Shown: positions 32,093-45,500, numbered from the stretch's first letter. The stretch: 64,000 nt of DNA from Tubulanus polymorphus (GCF_964204645.1 NC_134026.1:27484650-27548649), one strand, 5' to 3'. Made by a program: numbers and translations. The notes: generated from the sequence alone by a model not told the origin.

Positions 32093-34917
32093 TCAGTTAG
32101 CCGTGCTTTTTGATCGTGCTTTTTTCACATTACATAACCATTTAATAATTCGAGCATCTCGTTCTATAATATTCATCGGACCGATCGGCTTCTCAGTCGC
32201 TGATTTGCCTTCTTGTAAACTCTTACGACTAGCCACACTTCGTGCGTCAGGCGAGGCCACCGAGCTTACGCTGTCGTAACACTTTAAATGCGAGTCTTTC
32301 TTCGTTGCTTTGAGCATTGGTTCCAGAACTGATTTCTCCAGTCCCATTTCGTTGAAGAATTTCTCCAGGTCGGTGCTGTTACGTGACCGTTTTGAGCCAA
32401 TGTCCGAGAGATCAGAACCGGTATGTGAATACCGGTGCGTGAGATCTGACTTTGACCGCTGAACCGGTTTCGGTAAATATTGTTTTATTTGAACGCAATC
32501 GCTTATGTCTTCACGAATATCCGATTCATCATCGCGGTAACTATCGACATCAGAGAATGAACACAGGGGGCGCTCCCGCCAATCTAGCGGTTTCACTTCC
32601 ACATCAACTTCCATGTCCTCACTTGCCACATTTGAATCTGCCATACATTCCAGTGACTGATAACAGTTACAAGCGTCGCAATCTTCACTTTCCATGAATA
32701 TTTCATTACCGCAGTTTCTTTCGGTATGTAAGCGAGATTGTACAAGTGGAGATGCCGCCCCTTCTGGCAAATGAGGGGTACTACCACGAAATACAGACCT
32801 CTGCGTATTGGCTGCTGGTAAACGTAAATTAGGCAACGACATTTTCCTCGGCGTTACTGGGTCTGTTGCAACATCGGATACTTTATTATGGCTAGAAAAC
32901 AATACAAAACATTCATTCAATGTTCATGAATAATAATACAACCTCAACTTAATCAACTAAACAACGAGCAATTTCATAAATCTGATGTAGACTGATGTAG
33001 TAAAGCTGACTATGTTGTTTAATATATCAGCCATACAGCTGAAAGGATCAGTCTTTCACTTGTCCGACGTGACAAGAATTTTCTGTATTCATGCGAGCAT
33101 ACACAATTCCCCCATTTTCTGTGATTATCAGTAACCTGCTGGTGCTCAGCGATATTCATTTTTCCTTGATACACAGTTATTCTTAGTAGAGAAATTAGTC
33201 TTGCGACTAAGGAACTGGAAGATATCGCGAGATACCAAAGCTATAAAACTGAGATTGCATGCAATAGCGCATGGTTACATTCTAGATACAAAAATCCATC
33301 CTGTGGGAGTGATAGTGCGTTTTAATGAATAATGGCCACGATATTTCCCAACAAATTGTTTTTTTTTCAACATTTTTGTACGAACATCTCAAAATTCTCT
33401 AATACAAACCTTATGCATAATGAAGTCCTCATAAATAAGATGATATCTTACCTGTCGAAAATATGTAGACTTTGCCAGTTTTTTAGGAGCTGATTGTTAT
33501 TGAGAACACTATCGGTTTTGACGTATTGAGATTTAGACTCTGCAAGCAATTCAACAGCACTCTTTCTTCTCGTTTGAAATTCATAATTACAAACATTACC
33601 TATAATTAGAAAGAACGGTCTTCGTAGAATCATCATCTCTGAACTAATAATAATCTGTCAAAGTTACTTTTGCTTCTTAATGAACAATGTAACCATAGCA
33701 ACTTGTACAAAAAAGTGATAGTACGTCATCATCAAATGTCATCATAATAATTTCATGAAAAGTCACTTCAAATCATCACAGTTATATCCATCAGGCAAAC
33801 GCACCCATGATCAAAAACTAACTTCCAATTTTCTGAGGACTTTCTTATCTTTTGAACTGATGATGAATGCTGGATGCAGCGGAAATATCTCAGTTCACCC
33901 GGAAAAAGGCTAAATAAATAATAAAATACAAATACCCCGAGTTCCGAGTATTCGATGATACGAAAAGAGGGTACAAGTTGAAAGGATTTGTAAAACATAG
34001 TCGGTGCCTTTAACTGAAGTACTGATGATACCGTTAATAGACTGTTCAAAGGAATATTCTAGCTACAGATTTAGGTACAACAAGATTTATATCACCACTA
34101 AGATAACTATTTTAATCTTGGAACTGATTTCTTTTGATCAAATTTACCAGTTTACAACATAACAATCTTCCAATACAGATTTCTAGGAAATAAAGCTCAT
34201 TACATCTAGTGAATGATAGCATTTCATTCATGACAATATTTTTCGGTGATTAAAAGCAAGGAAGAAAATTTCTACTTTAATTTGAATTTAAATTAAATTA
34301 ATTAAAAATAAAGAAATTTTACCAATAAGAGAATTTTTTACTGTATCCAATAAATCTTACCATGTATCAGTAGAAAACGAAGCTGATCCCCTGTTGATCG
34401 GCAATCCTAAATCCTAGGACGTATAAGTCTAGCAGAGATAGTGACTGAGAGAGCTGCTTAGATATAACAGACATTCTCACACATCACTCTCTCTCTCCCT
34501 TCTAAGCCCCTCACTGAACGATCTAAATCAATACCTGTCTGGGTACTGGCGATAAGTGAAAGAGACATCTACCAACAATCGATGGAACTAAGTATCAATT
34601 GATGAGTCAGACATTATGCAAAATAATGAAGTACTGTTATTTCCGTCACAAAATTAACATTCTTTTTTCACCTTATTTTTATATAACTAGTGTCTCTACA
34701 ATAAAACATAGAGTGAGACAGTAGCAACAGCCCAATTACCTGAGGGTAATACACGACTGCGGACGAAGTTCACTCCCTGAAGAAGAATATCATTTGGATT
34801 TTTGTAAAGTACTGAGCACATGTTGTCTAAAGACATGCTATTTCGTGGACGGACCGAATCAGCTGAGGCAGGATTATCATGGAATGTTTCATTGTTACTG
34901 CTGCAGTTTATCATCAT
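32093..34917 (-). CDS. FAM110 family protein
   Basis: FAM110 proteins associate with centrosomes and spindle poles and affect cell-cycle progression; the biochemical role is unknown. Three coding exons: 34917-34740, 33599-33452, 32891-32093, giving 374 aa, with phases joining. The N-terminal block 'RRKSAVELLAESKSQYVK' matches the family's RLSAVERLEADKAKYVK. The C-terminal blocks 'RSKSDLTHRYSHTGSDL', 'DLEKFFNEMGLE' and 'IERDARIIKWL' match the family C-terminus. The middle is unstructured, acidic and Ser-rich, with 'DWRERPLCSFSDVDSYRDDE'. The start is the ATG just after an acceptor (TATACAG), so the 5' UTR is spliced. Vertebrates have FAM110A-D and this invertebrate copy cannot be assigned to one. 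A splice donor lies just after the stop. Confidence 0.88.
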
Positions 34918-37524
34918 TTCTGTATATTACGTACTACCTGAAACGATATACCAATAAACCATCAATATTACGGGTTTTCAGCGCCTAGATCTAAGGGCCT
35001 CAGAAATTGCATATAGTAAATTGATAAGAGTCCCGAAGATGCCAAATGTGTACCTCCATGGAAAAAATGTGCACTTTAGATCCGCCCAATCATCCTCCCC
35101 TCCCCCTCCCCCCCAGATATCAAATAAACCATGGTCATAGAACTATATGCGTAGTTTAACGATTATGTTGATGCAATATGTTAGTAGTTCTAATTCTAAG
35201 CCTTGTAGCAAGCACCTAATATCCCACCTGAAAGTGAAATGACCTACCTACCTATAAGCAATCATATAACATTTCTAGCAAATGCAGAGAAGTCTTTTCT
35301 CCATGTCATTGCATGCATAAATCTCTTTATGTTACAGTACTGTGTAGAATAGCGCTGTATGCCATCTGATGCATACGTTTGAATGAAAAGCGGGTGTTTC
35401 CTACGTTTAATATGAAATGAATTACTCTGGTGACTCATATAGACACGTGCCGCCATACAACTCAGGTGCATTCACAATTGTTGAATTTCTGATGCTCATA
35501 AATTGAGAATGCTTTGCCATCATATGCGTCCTCAGAAAAGTCACTGACAGGAACAGATCTAGGGGTGTCTGTGACTCTGAATTTATTTCAAAATGCCCTC
35601 AAAAAGGAAACCATTTTAATTAAGGCTCTGACATTTTTGTTGGATCATAGTACAAGCTATATTGAAAAGTTCCAATTTTGCAGAATTTTTGTGAATGTCA
35701 ATTCTATTTGATCAGGAATATATTCTTACCTCGATTCCAGCACTAAAAGAAAAACTATCCAAGTGCCTTGATTTAATATAGAGTGACAGATGGATCGTTA
35801 TGCTTATATAACACATGCCTGCACCAAATTCAGCGGGTTTCCTATGTACACAATAATCAAACACCATAGACCTATATATAGCTTTCAGCGAATAATCAAG
35901 TGACACAGCACAATATATAAAACTTCATTCCTGATCAATAACTAGGCCTATGCCAAATATGTCTAATCTCTTTATTAACAAAAATAATTACCAGTGTATA
36001 AGAACATTCTTGGATAGCAGCTAAAATAAAGGGAGTTAGTTATCTGCTTAGAGGCCAGGGCATGATAATATCATTTGACATATGGCCTGTAGAGTGCTCT
36101 CAGTCTCATTTCGGCCCACGTACTTGTGCTGGAGGGGGGGGGCCAAAATTATGGGTCCTCCCGCTCCACTTAGTCCAATATTCTGCCATGCTGTGTTGAC
36201 ACAATAATACGATACCAGACCCAAAATGTCATACGAATCCTCTCTCGCATGAAAGAGAGCGTGAGAGTCTAACTCCCTAGACTAACACATGAACAGATGA
36301 CCATATATGATTATGTGGCCATATGTCATGAACAATCTCCATTCTCTCCAAAAAAGCATTCGAATTGACAAGATCATCAAATTTAACTTACAGGAGCTCG
36401 GATGAAAGTTGGCAACGATCGAGTTGTTATTCATATTGTAGACACAATCTATTTTGACGGTCCATCCGAGACCATTCAGTATCCGCGGCTGTTTTTTCCG
36501 GATAAAATCCATTTATCAGTTTATTGCGAAATTTATTTTGACATATTCGATGTTCGAGGTGGCGCCACATTCCGAGCACTCATTTCAAATTTCAATTTCA
36601 TAAAGAGAGCCTTACTGCGGCGAGTGGGGTTTGATAAGCGTTTCACTATTGGTCAAAAGTTTATTAAGCTCCGCCCATATTATGGCGCCAAACAGGTTGG
36701 GGTATGGTTCGAAACCTGATAATACTCTACCGCAAGCGGGCGCGTCTATTAATATTCTATTAATTTTTTTGCAATTTTATCAGGTTCTCTGAAGCCGTGT
36801 TTAGCCGTTTCTAAAAAGTAACCGGAAAAGTAATCCTTGCCTGGGTGCAGTTTCACGGAAAATATGGCTTAAACGGCTAATCTTAGGTAGAGAGTCTAGA
36901 TAATTAAAAATCCATAGAAGTAAAAAGAGTACAAATCTCATTTTCTAATGAGTAATGTATATTTATTATAGCGAACGTTTTCGGGAGTTACATTATCCCC
37001 TCTTCAAGCATAGCGCAAGTGATTAAATTTACATATCATACTGGTATTTAAGAAAAAGACGAAGCTAACTACAAACAATTTCAAATTTTCACATTTGCGG
37101 AAATCCTTCACGTATATTGCTCTCTGTTTTTCTACTGCGCTAAACGTTGAATTGTTGTCCTCTGAAGAAATGAAGTAACCAATGGCAATTACACCAAGAA
37201 TTTGAGTTTAACTTTTTTGTGAAACTGGGCCAATGGAAACCAAAACCTTTTCCATAGAAAATAAATTTGTAATTTATGCATTCCACATAAAAAAATAAGC
37301 TCTTCTACGATAAGCTAAATGATCTAGTAGTGGATATTTATTGCATTCGTAATAATATCTATAAACACAAATTAATCCGGCGAAAATCTGAACAACGCAG
37401 GAAGTCGCGTTTTATGAAATGCAAATTATAAGATCGGATTTTTTAAAGAACACTGTTTAGAAAACTCTATCAGCCAATTCTTTTATAAAGCAGAGTATCC
37501 AAGGCAAATATTGCTTAACAGTTT
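34918..37524. promoter_or_regulatory. FAM110 5' region with candidate noncoding first exon, and 3' flank of the E2 gene
   Basis: A minus-strand donor (CTCCT then GTAAGT, exon edge 36392) fits a noncoding first exon of FAM110 that splices to the acceptor before 34917. Just upstream on that strand lie a CCAAT box (complement of ATTGG, 36648-36652) and a GC box (CTCCGCCC, 36669-36676). The rest is repeat-like, with a pyrimidine tract near 35095-35115 and a G tract near 36135. The reading frames here overlap the presumed promoter and are unlikely to be genes. Confidence 0.4.
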
Positions 37525-38277
37525 TTAGTGGTGAGCACATCGTTGTAGTCTGGTTGCAACAACTGTCATTAGAATGTCGGGTTCCTCTGTGGAATTATTA
37601 CTCACATTCTCCAACGGTTCGGAGAGTTTATTTTCAGTTTGGGATGGATCTTCTGGTAAATTCCTTGTAAACCAAACCCCATCCACATCGCCACCCCTTA
37701 GAGATTTTCTGACGTTTTCAGCAAACTTTTTGTAATCGGCACCGTCCTCGATGATTGTTGATAGAGTATCCTCTAGATTTGGTTGGTAGAATAAAAACAA
37801 TATGCCTTGAACTAAATCTTCCAGAGTTGGCCGTAGTTCCCCTTCAAACCACTCATCTATTAGGGACAAACAAATGTTTGAATTGCTGCCCATATATGAC
37901 TGATCCGGATTCATGTTTGGATGGTAAATCGGTGTCAAGCAGTTGGCAGTCGGAGAAGTTAGAGGGTAATCATCGGCCAAAATCACCTTGATAATAAACA
38001 TATACAATTAATTACATTTGAGAAATAATTGAAGCGTAGCACGTGTACCGAGAAAATTCCGAGTTAAACGTGGCGGACTTACTTCAAATTCGAATGTACC
38101 ACCCTCATATAGTCCATCATTTGGTTTTATACGCAGTTTGAAACGATTAAGACAGTCATTTTCGCGAACGACAATTGCTTGATCGTTCGAGAAACTACCG
38201 ATATTCTTCATAAGTTGCATTGTTTCTTTTAACAACTGGCGATTCGTGGAAACCTCGAGATTATCGCAGTGATCCAT
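37525..38277 (-). CDS. NEDD8/ubiquitin-conjugating E2 enzyme, UBE2M/UBE2F-like
   Basis: This is a UBC-fold enzyme of 218 aa in two exons, 38277-38083 and 37986-37525. E2s take activated ubiquitin or NEDD8 from an E1 onto a Cys and pass it on to targets. The fold is complete: 'FKLRIKPNDGLYEGGTFEFE', 'IYHPN', the likely catalytic Cys in 'NSNICLSLIDEW', 'RPTLEDLVQGILFLF', 'QPNLEDTL'. The end 'NVRKSLRGGDVDGVWF' aligns with NVQRSMRGGYIGSTYF of UBE2M, while ICLSL is as in UBE2F. The spacing from HPN to the Cys is 14 residues, against 7 in UBE2M. A 45-residue acidic Ser/Glu-rich tail follows the core. The N-terminus lacks the long UBE2M docking peptide. It is probably a divergent relative of the NEDD8 E2s; activity is unproven. 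The gene is head to head with adducin. Confidence 0.82.
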
Positions 38278-39599
38278 GAGATCCTCTCTCGGCAACCGGC
38301 AGGCCCGAATTGAGATAAGAAATAAATAGAAATTTACTCACGGGTATTTTGATGTCGCAACCGGTTAAATCGGCGATTGCGCCAGAGAATCGCGAAATTA
38401 CGTGCACCCGCTGTTACTGGTATGCGTAATCATGCCGTATAGTGCTGCCCTCATGTGTAGCTGTGGCACGTGTAGCTGAAACAGCAACACGCGTTATTTG
38501 TGGCGGGAGTTGATACAAACAGCCAAGGCGCTTACTCAATCGGTGTAACAGCTGTCTGCGCACCCTTGATTTGCATATACGAGCGGAGCTGGGCCTTGTT
38601 CGTAGAACTGGGTCAATCATAGGCGGTTTCGGCGGACTTATTGGGGATATTTTGAAGTATTGGAAAGGTAGGAATATGTTAAAACCATAGCGGATTACGT
38701 TGCGGTTATAATGTTCTAATTTTTACTGTGGATTATCATGCTGCAAAGGTAGATTTAATGGTTGAGATACACCGGCTTCTGGTTTAGTGTCTGGGATTTT
38801 TACGAGTTCCGTCATGCCCGCCGAACTGTCAGATTTGTATCGAATAACGTTTTCCTTACGTCATAGTAAATTTTATAGATTTATAAACATCGATGGCAGT
38901 GATAGAATTATCCAACCAAATAATTGATTGTCATTCTTTGGAAAGGAATATTTGCTTTGAAATATTTAAGATATTCTTGCTGGCGCGACGCCATTTTGAA
39001 TTAAAATGCCGTTCGTTCGTGCCATCGTCTGGTACACGGCTCGGGTCATGCGTCCGATGATAACAGTAACACGCCAAGCCAAAGTTTTTTAAGACAAAAT
39101 GAGTTATTGCGCTTTTGCAAATCGTTTCCCTTTGCTTTGTTATTTTGTTTAAAGGCTTCTAAATCCTTGAAAAGCGCTATGGAATTTATTTGGCATAGAT
39201 GGCAGCACCGTCGAGTGGGCAGGGCAGCTGCACTGAAAGACATTTGACATTATTCTCACGAAGTCAACCGAAAGATGCATTCCTTACTCGTTTTATGTTG
39301 CAGTACCAAATATAAGACCCAGATTTCCCGGTATTTGATGCCTGATTGTCCCCATGAAAAATTATGATAATTATAGATAATATGTATTGTGGTTGTCGTA
39401 TTGCAAACGTCACTGATTGAAGTCTATCTATATGGACATGGTCTCACTGACGTGACTGGTCCTATCTGAGTTGGTGCTGCTACCGGTACCAGAGTGTAGC
39501 TACAGCTCTTGGCCTGAAGGTTGAAGTACATGGCTGATTAGAAATTGGATTTATTTCATTTGTAGTTTTTAAGAAGGCAGCACTGGATATTTAGTAACA
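38278..39599. promoter_or_regulatory. Head-to-head upstream region of the E2 gene and adducin
   Basis: These 1.3 kb lie between the start codons. A minus-strand donor (CCC then GTGAGT, exon edge 38342) marks a noncoding first exon of the E2 gene. The adducin promoter and any noncoding exon must lie between about 38640 and 39599. Reading frames here are not supported. Confidence 0.45.
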
Positions 39600-42500
39600 A
39601 TGACAGAAGCTCAGGTGAATGGCCCTGAAAATGGGGGCAAATTCATTGATTCTGTAGGTAGGTAACATTTTCATTAAACTGTTGTCAATAATCGTAAATG
39701 CTGGTTGAGGTGATGTTTTTCTCAAGACACATGAACACATTTTTCTCCCATCAATGACTATGAACTGAATGACTGCTCGCCAGTGGCGTTTATGCAGCAC
39801 TACTGAATTACCATGCTAATGGCTGTCATAAATTTTCATTATGCACTAGGGGTAACAGTAGTGGCAAAAATACAGTTATACAGTTGTTTCTAGTCTGACA
39901 ATGCATTCATGCTAGTATATAATATAATAAACCTAGTATTACAACTCAGCTGTGTTTGCTTTTGAACCAAATGTTATGTTACTTCTCTGTCCTTTTTGAT
40001 TTACAACTGACTCAAAAGTATTAGTGATACCCAGGCAGCTCAATTTGTATAGTACTGAATCTGAATAGTGAATAGTTGGTATCTTAAGAATCGAATTGTA
40101 TGCAATCATCATCTGTAACCTTCCAACTATTTTCTGTGTGTTATAACCTTGCTATCACTCTAATGATGGAGGTGGTTCTTGCGAACATCTGCAGTGAATC
40201 ATCTTCAGTACTGACTACTTGCGGCCTGATCAGATTATCATGATCCTTCCTGCCTGATACTAAGGGAACATTTTAAAATATGTTATTTACAGATCCTGAT
40301 GACCCAGAATATCAGAAAAATCTTCGACGTCCAGCCGAAATAAAGGAAGATGTTCGACAGATGGAAGCGAACAAACGCGTATCGCTCATTTTGAGCAGTG
40401 AGGCATTCCGAGAAGAGCTAGAAGAAATCATTGAAACACAAATTCGATCGGGTCCACACCCCGCTAGTTTAATAGCGTTACAACAGATTTCAGAATTGTT
40501 AGTTCCTACAAGCGGTGGTCGATCCGGAGCAGGGTCCGCTAGAAGTAAGATACCTTTCCATCGCAGTGTCAATGTTATTAGTTAAATTGTTTCTATTGAC
40601 AGATGTTCAGTGAATAGTTATATCAATGCATAAACATTCAGACTAAATTCTATCAGCGAGGACTGTATAATGTATGTATACGATAAAGCATTGTATTTCC
40701 ACATGCTGTTCGCTGAATAGTTTGCTGAAATGAAGAGAATCGTATTAAAACCTAAAACCATTCTTCGTACAAATTCATGATGAAATGAGACTAATTTCAG
40801 ACGTGCATATGTTATGATTTCAGGTGGTTATTCTAATGTAGTGATTCCAATTTCGGATATTCGTGGTGTTGGTTCTTTGAATTATAGCAAACAAGAGAAG
40901 TCTTTGCGAAATAAAGTGGCAGCATGTTACAGACTGGTTGACATGTTTGGTTGGTCCCAGAACGTATATAATCATATCACTGTAAGTACTTGTTTGTTTT
41001 ATGATTTCAGGTCTTCATTTCGGTTTAGTGGCTCCTATTTCGGATATTCGAGGTGTCGCTTCTTTGAATTATTCGAAACAAGAGTTGTCATTAAGGAACA
41101 AAGTGGCAGCTTGCTTTAGACTTATTGATAAGTATGGCTGGTCACGTAGTATTGACACTGGTGTCACTGTAAGTAGGAATTGCTTTAGACCCTATACCTC
41201 GGCGAAGGGTTACTCGCGTTATAATCCAACCTTTTATCCAATCCATGTAGCTTTATTCTAATCATGCATGAATCAATTTAAGTATGATTTTCATATTTTT
41301 ATCTTCATTCTATCTGTCCGTATTTAAGAACACCTTTTTCATCATCATCATCATCGAATTAACTGATTATAGCAGTTCTGAGCTAAAATGCTTAGCTTCA
41401 GTAAATAAGTATATATAAACCGGCAGCAATGCTACGTACTTTGGCTATATACAAAGCAGTATTGATAACCAGAGCTTGATCTGCAATCAATCATTTGCTA
41501 AAGAATCTATTTAAGTTTCAATAGTTAAGATTTTTGATAAGCTATCAAAAATGGTGAATCATCATTACTCTTGAGACTTTCTGAATAACCTTGAGTTGAA
41601 CTTAAATTTGCCTGTGATATTTAGGTGCGATACCCTATTATACACATTGGGCATCGGGTGTTAAAGACAGTAGGTTCAAGGTGTACCGGATCTGTGGCTG
41701 TAGTAGATTACACAGATATCCGGGTTGTAAAGAAAGATCGATATGCATCATTCATAGCTCTATCTCAGCTACACTTGGCTGGTTGCAGCACTAGATGTCA
41801 ACAGATGGTTGAGTAATTACTATGAGTCACTGTGAGTCAATCTCTATCAGGACAACTAGTTTTGATATTAATAATATTCATACAGTAACATTCATAATAG
41901 ATCTAGGTATTTGTTTTTCTGTCCCTGAAACATATTGAGATGCAAAATCAGCTTCTCAGATTATTGATTTCTATGCAGTGAAGAGGTATGTCTGGTATGA
42001 TTGATTTACTAGTGTTGCGGTAGAAGCAGCATTCTGGGCTGTGAGTAATAAATACTGCAGCCTTTACATGACTTGGCTATTACCTGATAGTCTTCTGCTA
42101 TGTATATGAGTAAAAAGCAAGTCAAAGAAGCCGTGTAAATACACTGCTAATACTACAGCTCTATGTAAGCTGATGGAGAACTGAAAATTTAGTATTTGAT
42201 TAGTTGCAATTTGTATGCTGGTACTGACATACATATGACTTCATTAGCATCTCATTATCTTGCTGCAAAAGTGTACAGCAAATATTAGACTACTGTATTA
42301 ATCTATTGCGAATGAGATGATAATTGTTGTATTAATGATTTAGTAAGTGTATCTATGAACTGGCATCTTCTTTGGAATATTTTGAATCAGTAGTAGTAAA
42401 GTATCGGTTCCTATACGTGGTACATTAACAACCAGCTGGTTCTGCTGCGCATTAAATGATAACCACACAATATGCTGTTGTAGATTGAAATGTAAAATCA

Positions 42501-45500
42501 ATAATAGGCTCATGCTCTATGTCTGCAACTATTTCGTAATGTTTCCGTTATAGACATCTTCTATTTCGTAATGTTTCCGTCATAGACATCTTCGAGTGAA
42601 CAGTCTAAAATGCCTTTAGACATCTTCGAGTGAACAGTCTAAAATGCCTTTAGGCTATATGAACCAGAACAAAGTCTGGCTATAGAACAAATATTTAGTC
42701 AGTGATGATATTGGTTTTAAGCCTACTGCCAAACAAAACATTCATTATGGGTTCTTCCCAGTCGGTGCAAGAATTTACTATGAATCAGATGTTTGTTTTG
42801 AAAGTTTGGGAAAAGTTTCATATATGCATCGACTGAAACACTTTACTTTTACTGTTATACTGGAACACAAGACCCCTCGATTAGATATATTTTACCATGA
42901 GGAATATACATATTTAGATGTTCAGGCTTTTGATCAACGCCAGTAGAACTGTAGGTAATAGTGTATTATGCACTTCAGACTTGCATTATCGATGAACAAT
43001 TCCAACAACTTATAACGCATATAGCGTTCTGTCTAAAGGTATTGAATTCATTGTTATTCTATAAAAATCATGTTTGGCCCTACATGATTGTATGAAAATT
43101 GTTCTTTGTGAACCGGTGTTTATATCCTCCGCATACATATTATTTGCAATATATGAAACATTTCTGAAGCAATTATATTCTGTGATATATTTTTTTAACT
43201 ATAATTGTCGCTGTGTGATCTATTTTATATGATTATCCTTCCTCTAAATTGACTGCTCGTTCTGTGATCTAATGAGATGTAAATAAATAATCTCAATTCT
43301 TATTAATGGAATACAAGTCACATTCACTAAATGACTCAATTGGGTACAATGTGAAGGTCAGTGACATTGAATTGACCTCTGCCTAATGCAGTCTACCCTA
43401 TTATTGGGTTTTCACAAAAGTTCATCTATTTTATGTATTGGTGTCATACATATTTGCATGGAATTTTATTTCATTCACTGGGACTATGAGCTACTTTCGT
43501 ATCACAGTGAAAATGGTCTGATCTGTGATTTCCTTGCTATTTTCAGGCCAGAATAAGCCAGGATACAGAACACTTCCTGATCAACCCATTCGGTTTGCTG
43601 TATCATGAAATAACTGCCTCAACTTTGGTGAAGATTGATATGAGGGGAGAAGTCCTCGACCCAGGATCTACAACATTAGGTGTAAACAAGGCAGGCTGGA
43701 TGATACATTCGGCTATCCACCAAGGTCGACCAGATATTAAAGCTATCATCCACATTCATACGCCAGCTGCTTCTGCTGTAAGAATACTTTTAAGCAATCG
43801 TCAATTCTATATCTGTCAACCCGAGCCTGTATGTTTATCGTGAGCGGTATTTCATTTTCAATTGACAGGTGTCCGCGATGAAATGTGGACTTCTCCCGAT
43901 TTCGCAAGAAGCTTTAGTCATAGGTGGAGTTAGTTACCATAGCTATGAAGGAATCTGCATCGACGCAGAAGAAAAAGAAACTTTACAAAGAGATTTAGGA
44001 CCCATTAATAAAGTGTGTAGAAGCATGTCTGATTTTGAGTAGACTTTAAGGATACTTTGCATCTAAATTTTGCATGTTTGATTTTTAGGTGATGATTTTA
44101 CGTAATCATGGTGCAGTAGCGTGTGGTGAGACAATAGAGGAAGCTTTCCACTATGCCAGAAATCTGATGGAAGCATGTGAAACACAGGTACGGCAACTGA
44201 GCTACATCTAGAATATTAAGTGAAATTTCAGCTGTGGACGAGACAAGATGATCACTAGCTGTCTCAAACTGTATTTTCTTTCATTATCGGTAAATGGATA
44301 TGGAATATTTTAGGTACGACTGGCCCCAATCGGACTGGATAATTTAATTCAAGTCGATGAAGAAACTCAGAAGAAAGTAGCCGAAACAGCCAGTAAAGGT
44401 GGTGGTGGTGTGAATATGAAATCAGAGGGTGGCAGAAAATGGAGAATTGGTGAATTAGAATTTGAAGCGCTGATGAGACAGTTAGATAATGCTGTAAGTG
44501 TTGAAATTTACCACTACATTATAGATATTTCATACATGAGCTGCTGCATGAGCATACTAAGTTTTGATTCTGCATTCCATTAGCTTTACGCATAATGATC
44601 CATTTAATAGCAGTTATTAGATTAAATTGTTTTTACTATCAGCAAAACCCACACATTCCTACATAGAGTTCATCCTTATCTGAACTAGTTCCTTCTTCTG
44701 ATTTTGATTTCCTGTTGTTAGATTGGGTCACGTAGATTTCAGATCCTTTACTCACTCCTATCTCTATGAGACACGACATTGCTTCTACTTAATGTTCTAT
44801 TAAGACTCAACAACTTAATATGGTTTCAGACATGACAATTAATCAATATTGAATCAATTGATAGAAAGGATTGATTTGAGATATAGGCTGTATAAGTCAG
44901 TAGGTAATTGATTCATCGGTAGATCAAGGAATGACAACTTAACAATTCGCTCACACTGTATAAACTTTTAATTTGATGTTAACTGTAACATTTCAAAGAT
45001 ACTTGATGTCATACTATAAAACCTAATGATCGAGTAATATGGGGATGGTACACTATATAAGTGTATGTATATGTATATCTAGTGAAGCTTGTTAATGGTA
45101 TGGATTACGCTTACATTCTGTGTCAATAGCAATTCATGCTCGCAGTGAAGGTCACTGTGTCAAGATCTAAATGTCTGATATGATATTGGCATGAGTGTAT
45201 GCTATTTATTGTATATTCATGCATGGTTTAATTATCCCTATGGTAAAACCTAATCATCATGAAATGAATCTTCCAGTAGCTGTATGATGACTAAAATGAC
45301 ATCTTGTGTAAAATTAATGAGTTCTGCTTCCAGACATTTTATGTGTGTACTTAATATCTGCCAACATTTAGAAATCAGTCAGTTGTTTATTTCATCTCAA
45401 TCTAAATAATCATTGACCTATTTGACAGTGCTGCTCCTGAAGAATCTTGACTTCCAGTGATGAATATGTTTTATTTATCTTACAGGGATACAGAACTGGA

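Noticed and set aside
36402-36719. 105-codon open frame on the plus strand
   Set aside because: It overlaps the presumed FAM110 promoter and noncoding first exon, with CCAAT and GC boxes in the opposite orientation, and has no family resemblance.
38278-38295. Upstream start of the E2 gene at a TTG codon
   Set aside because: A TTG start is not credible in an animal gene; the ATG at 38277 begins just before the UBC fold and is preceded by a likely noncoding exon.
41625-41816. Possible further alternative adducin exon in the intron after exon 3B
   Set aside because: An acceptor-like TTTAG is present, but the sequence does not resemble exons 3A/3B and no matching donor and phase were found.
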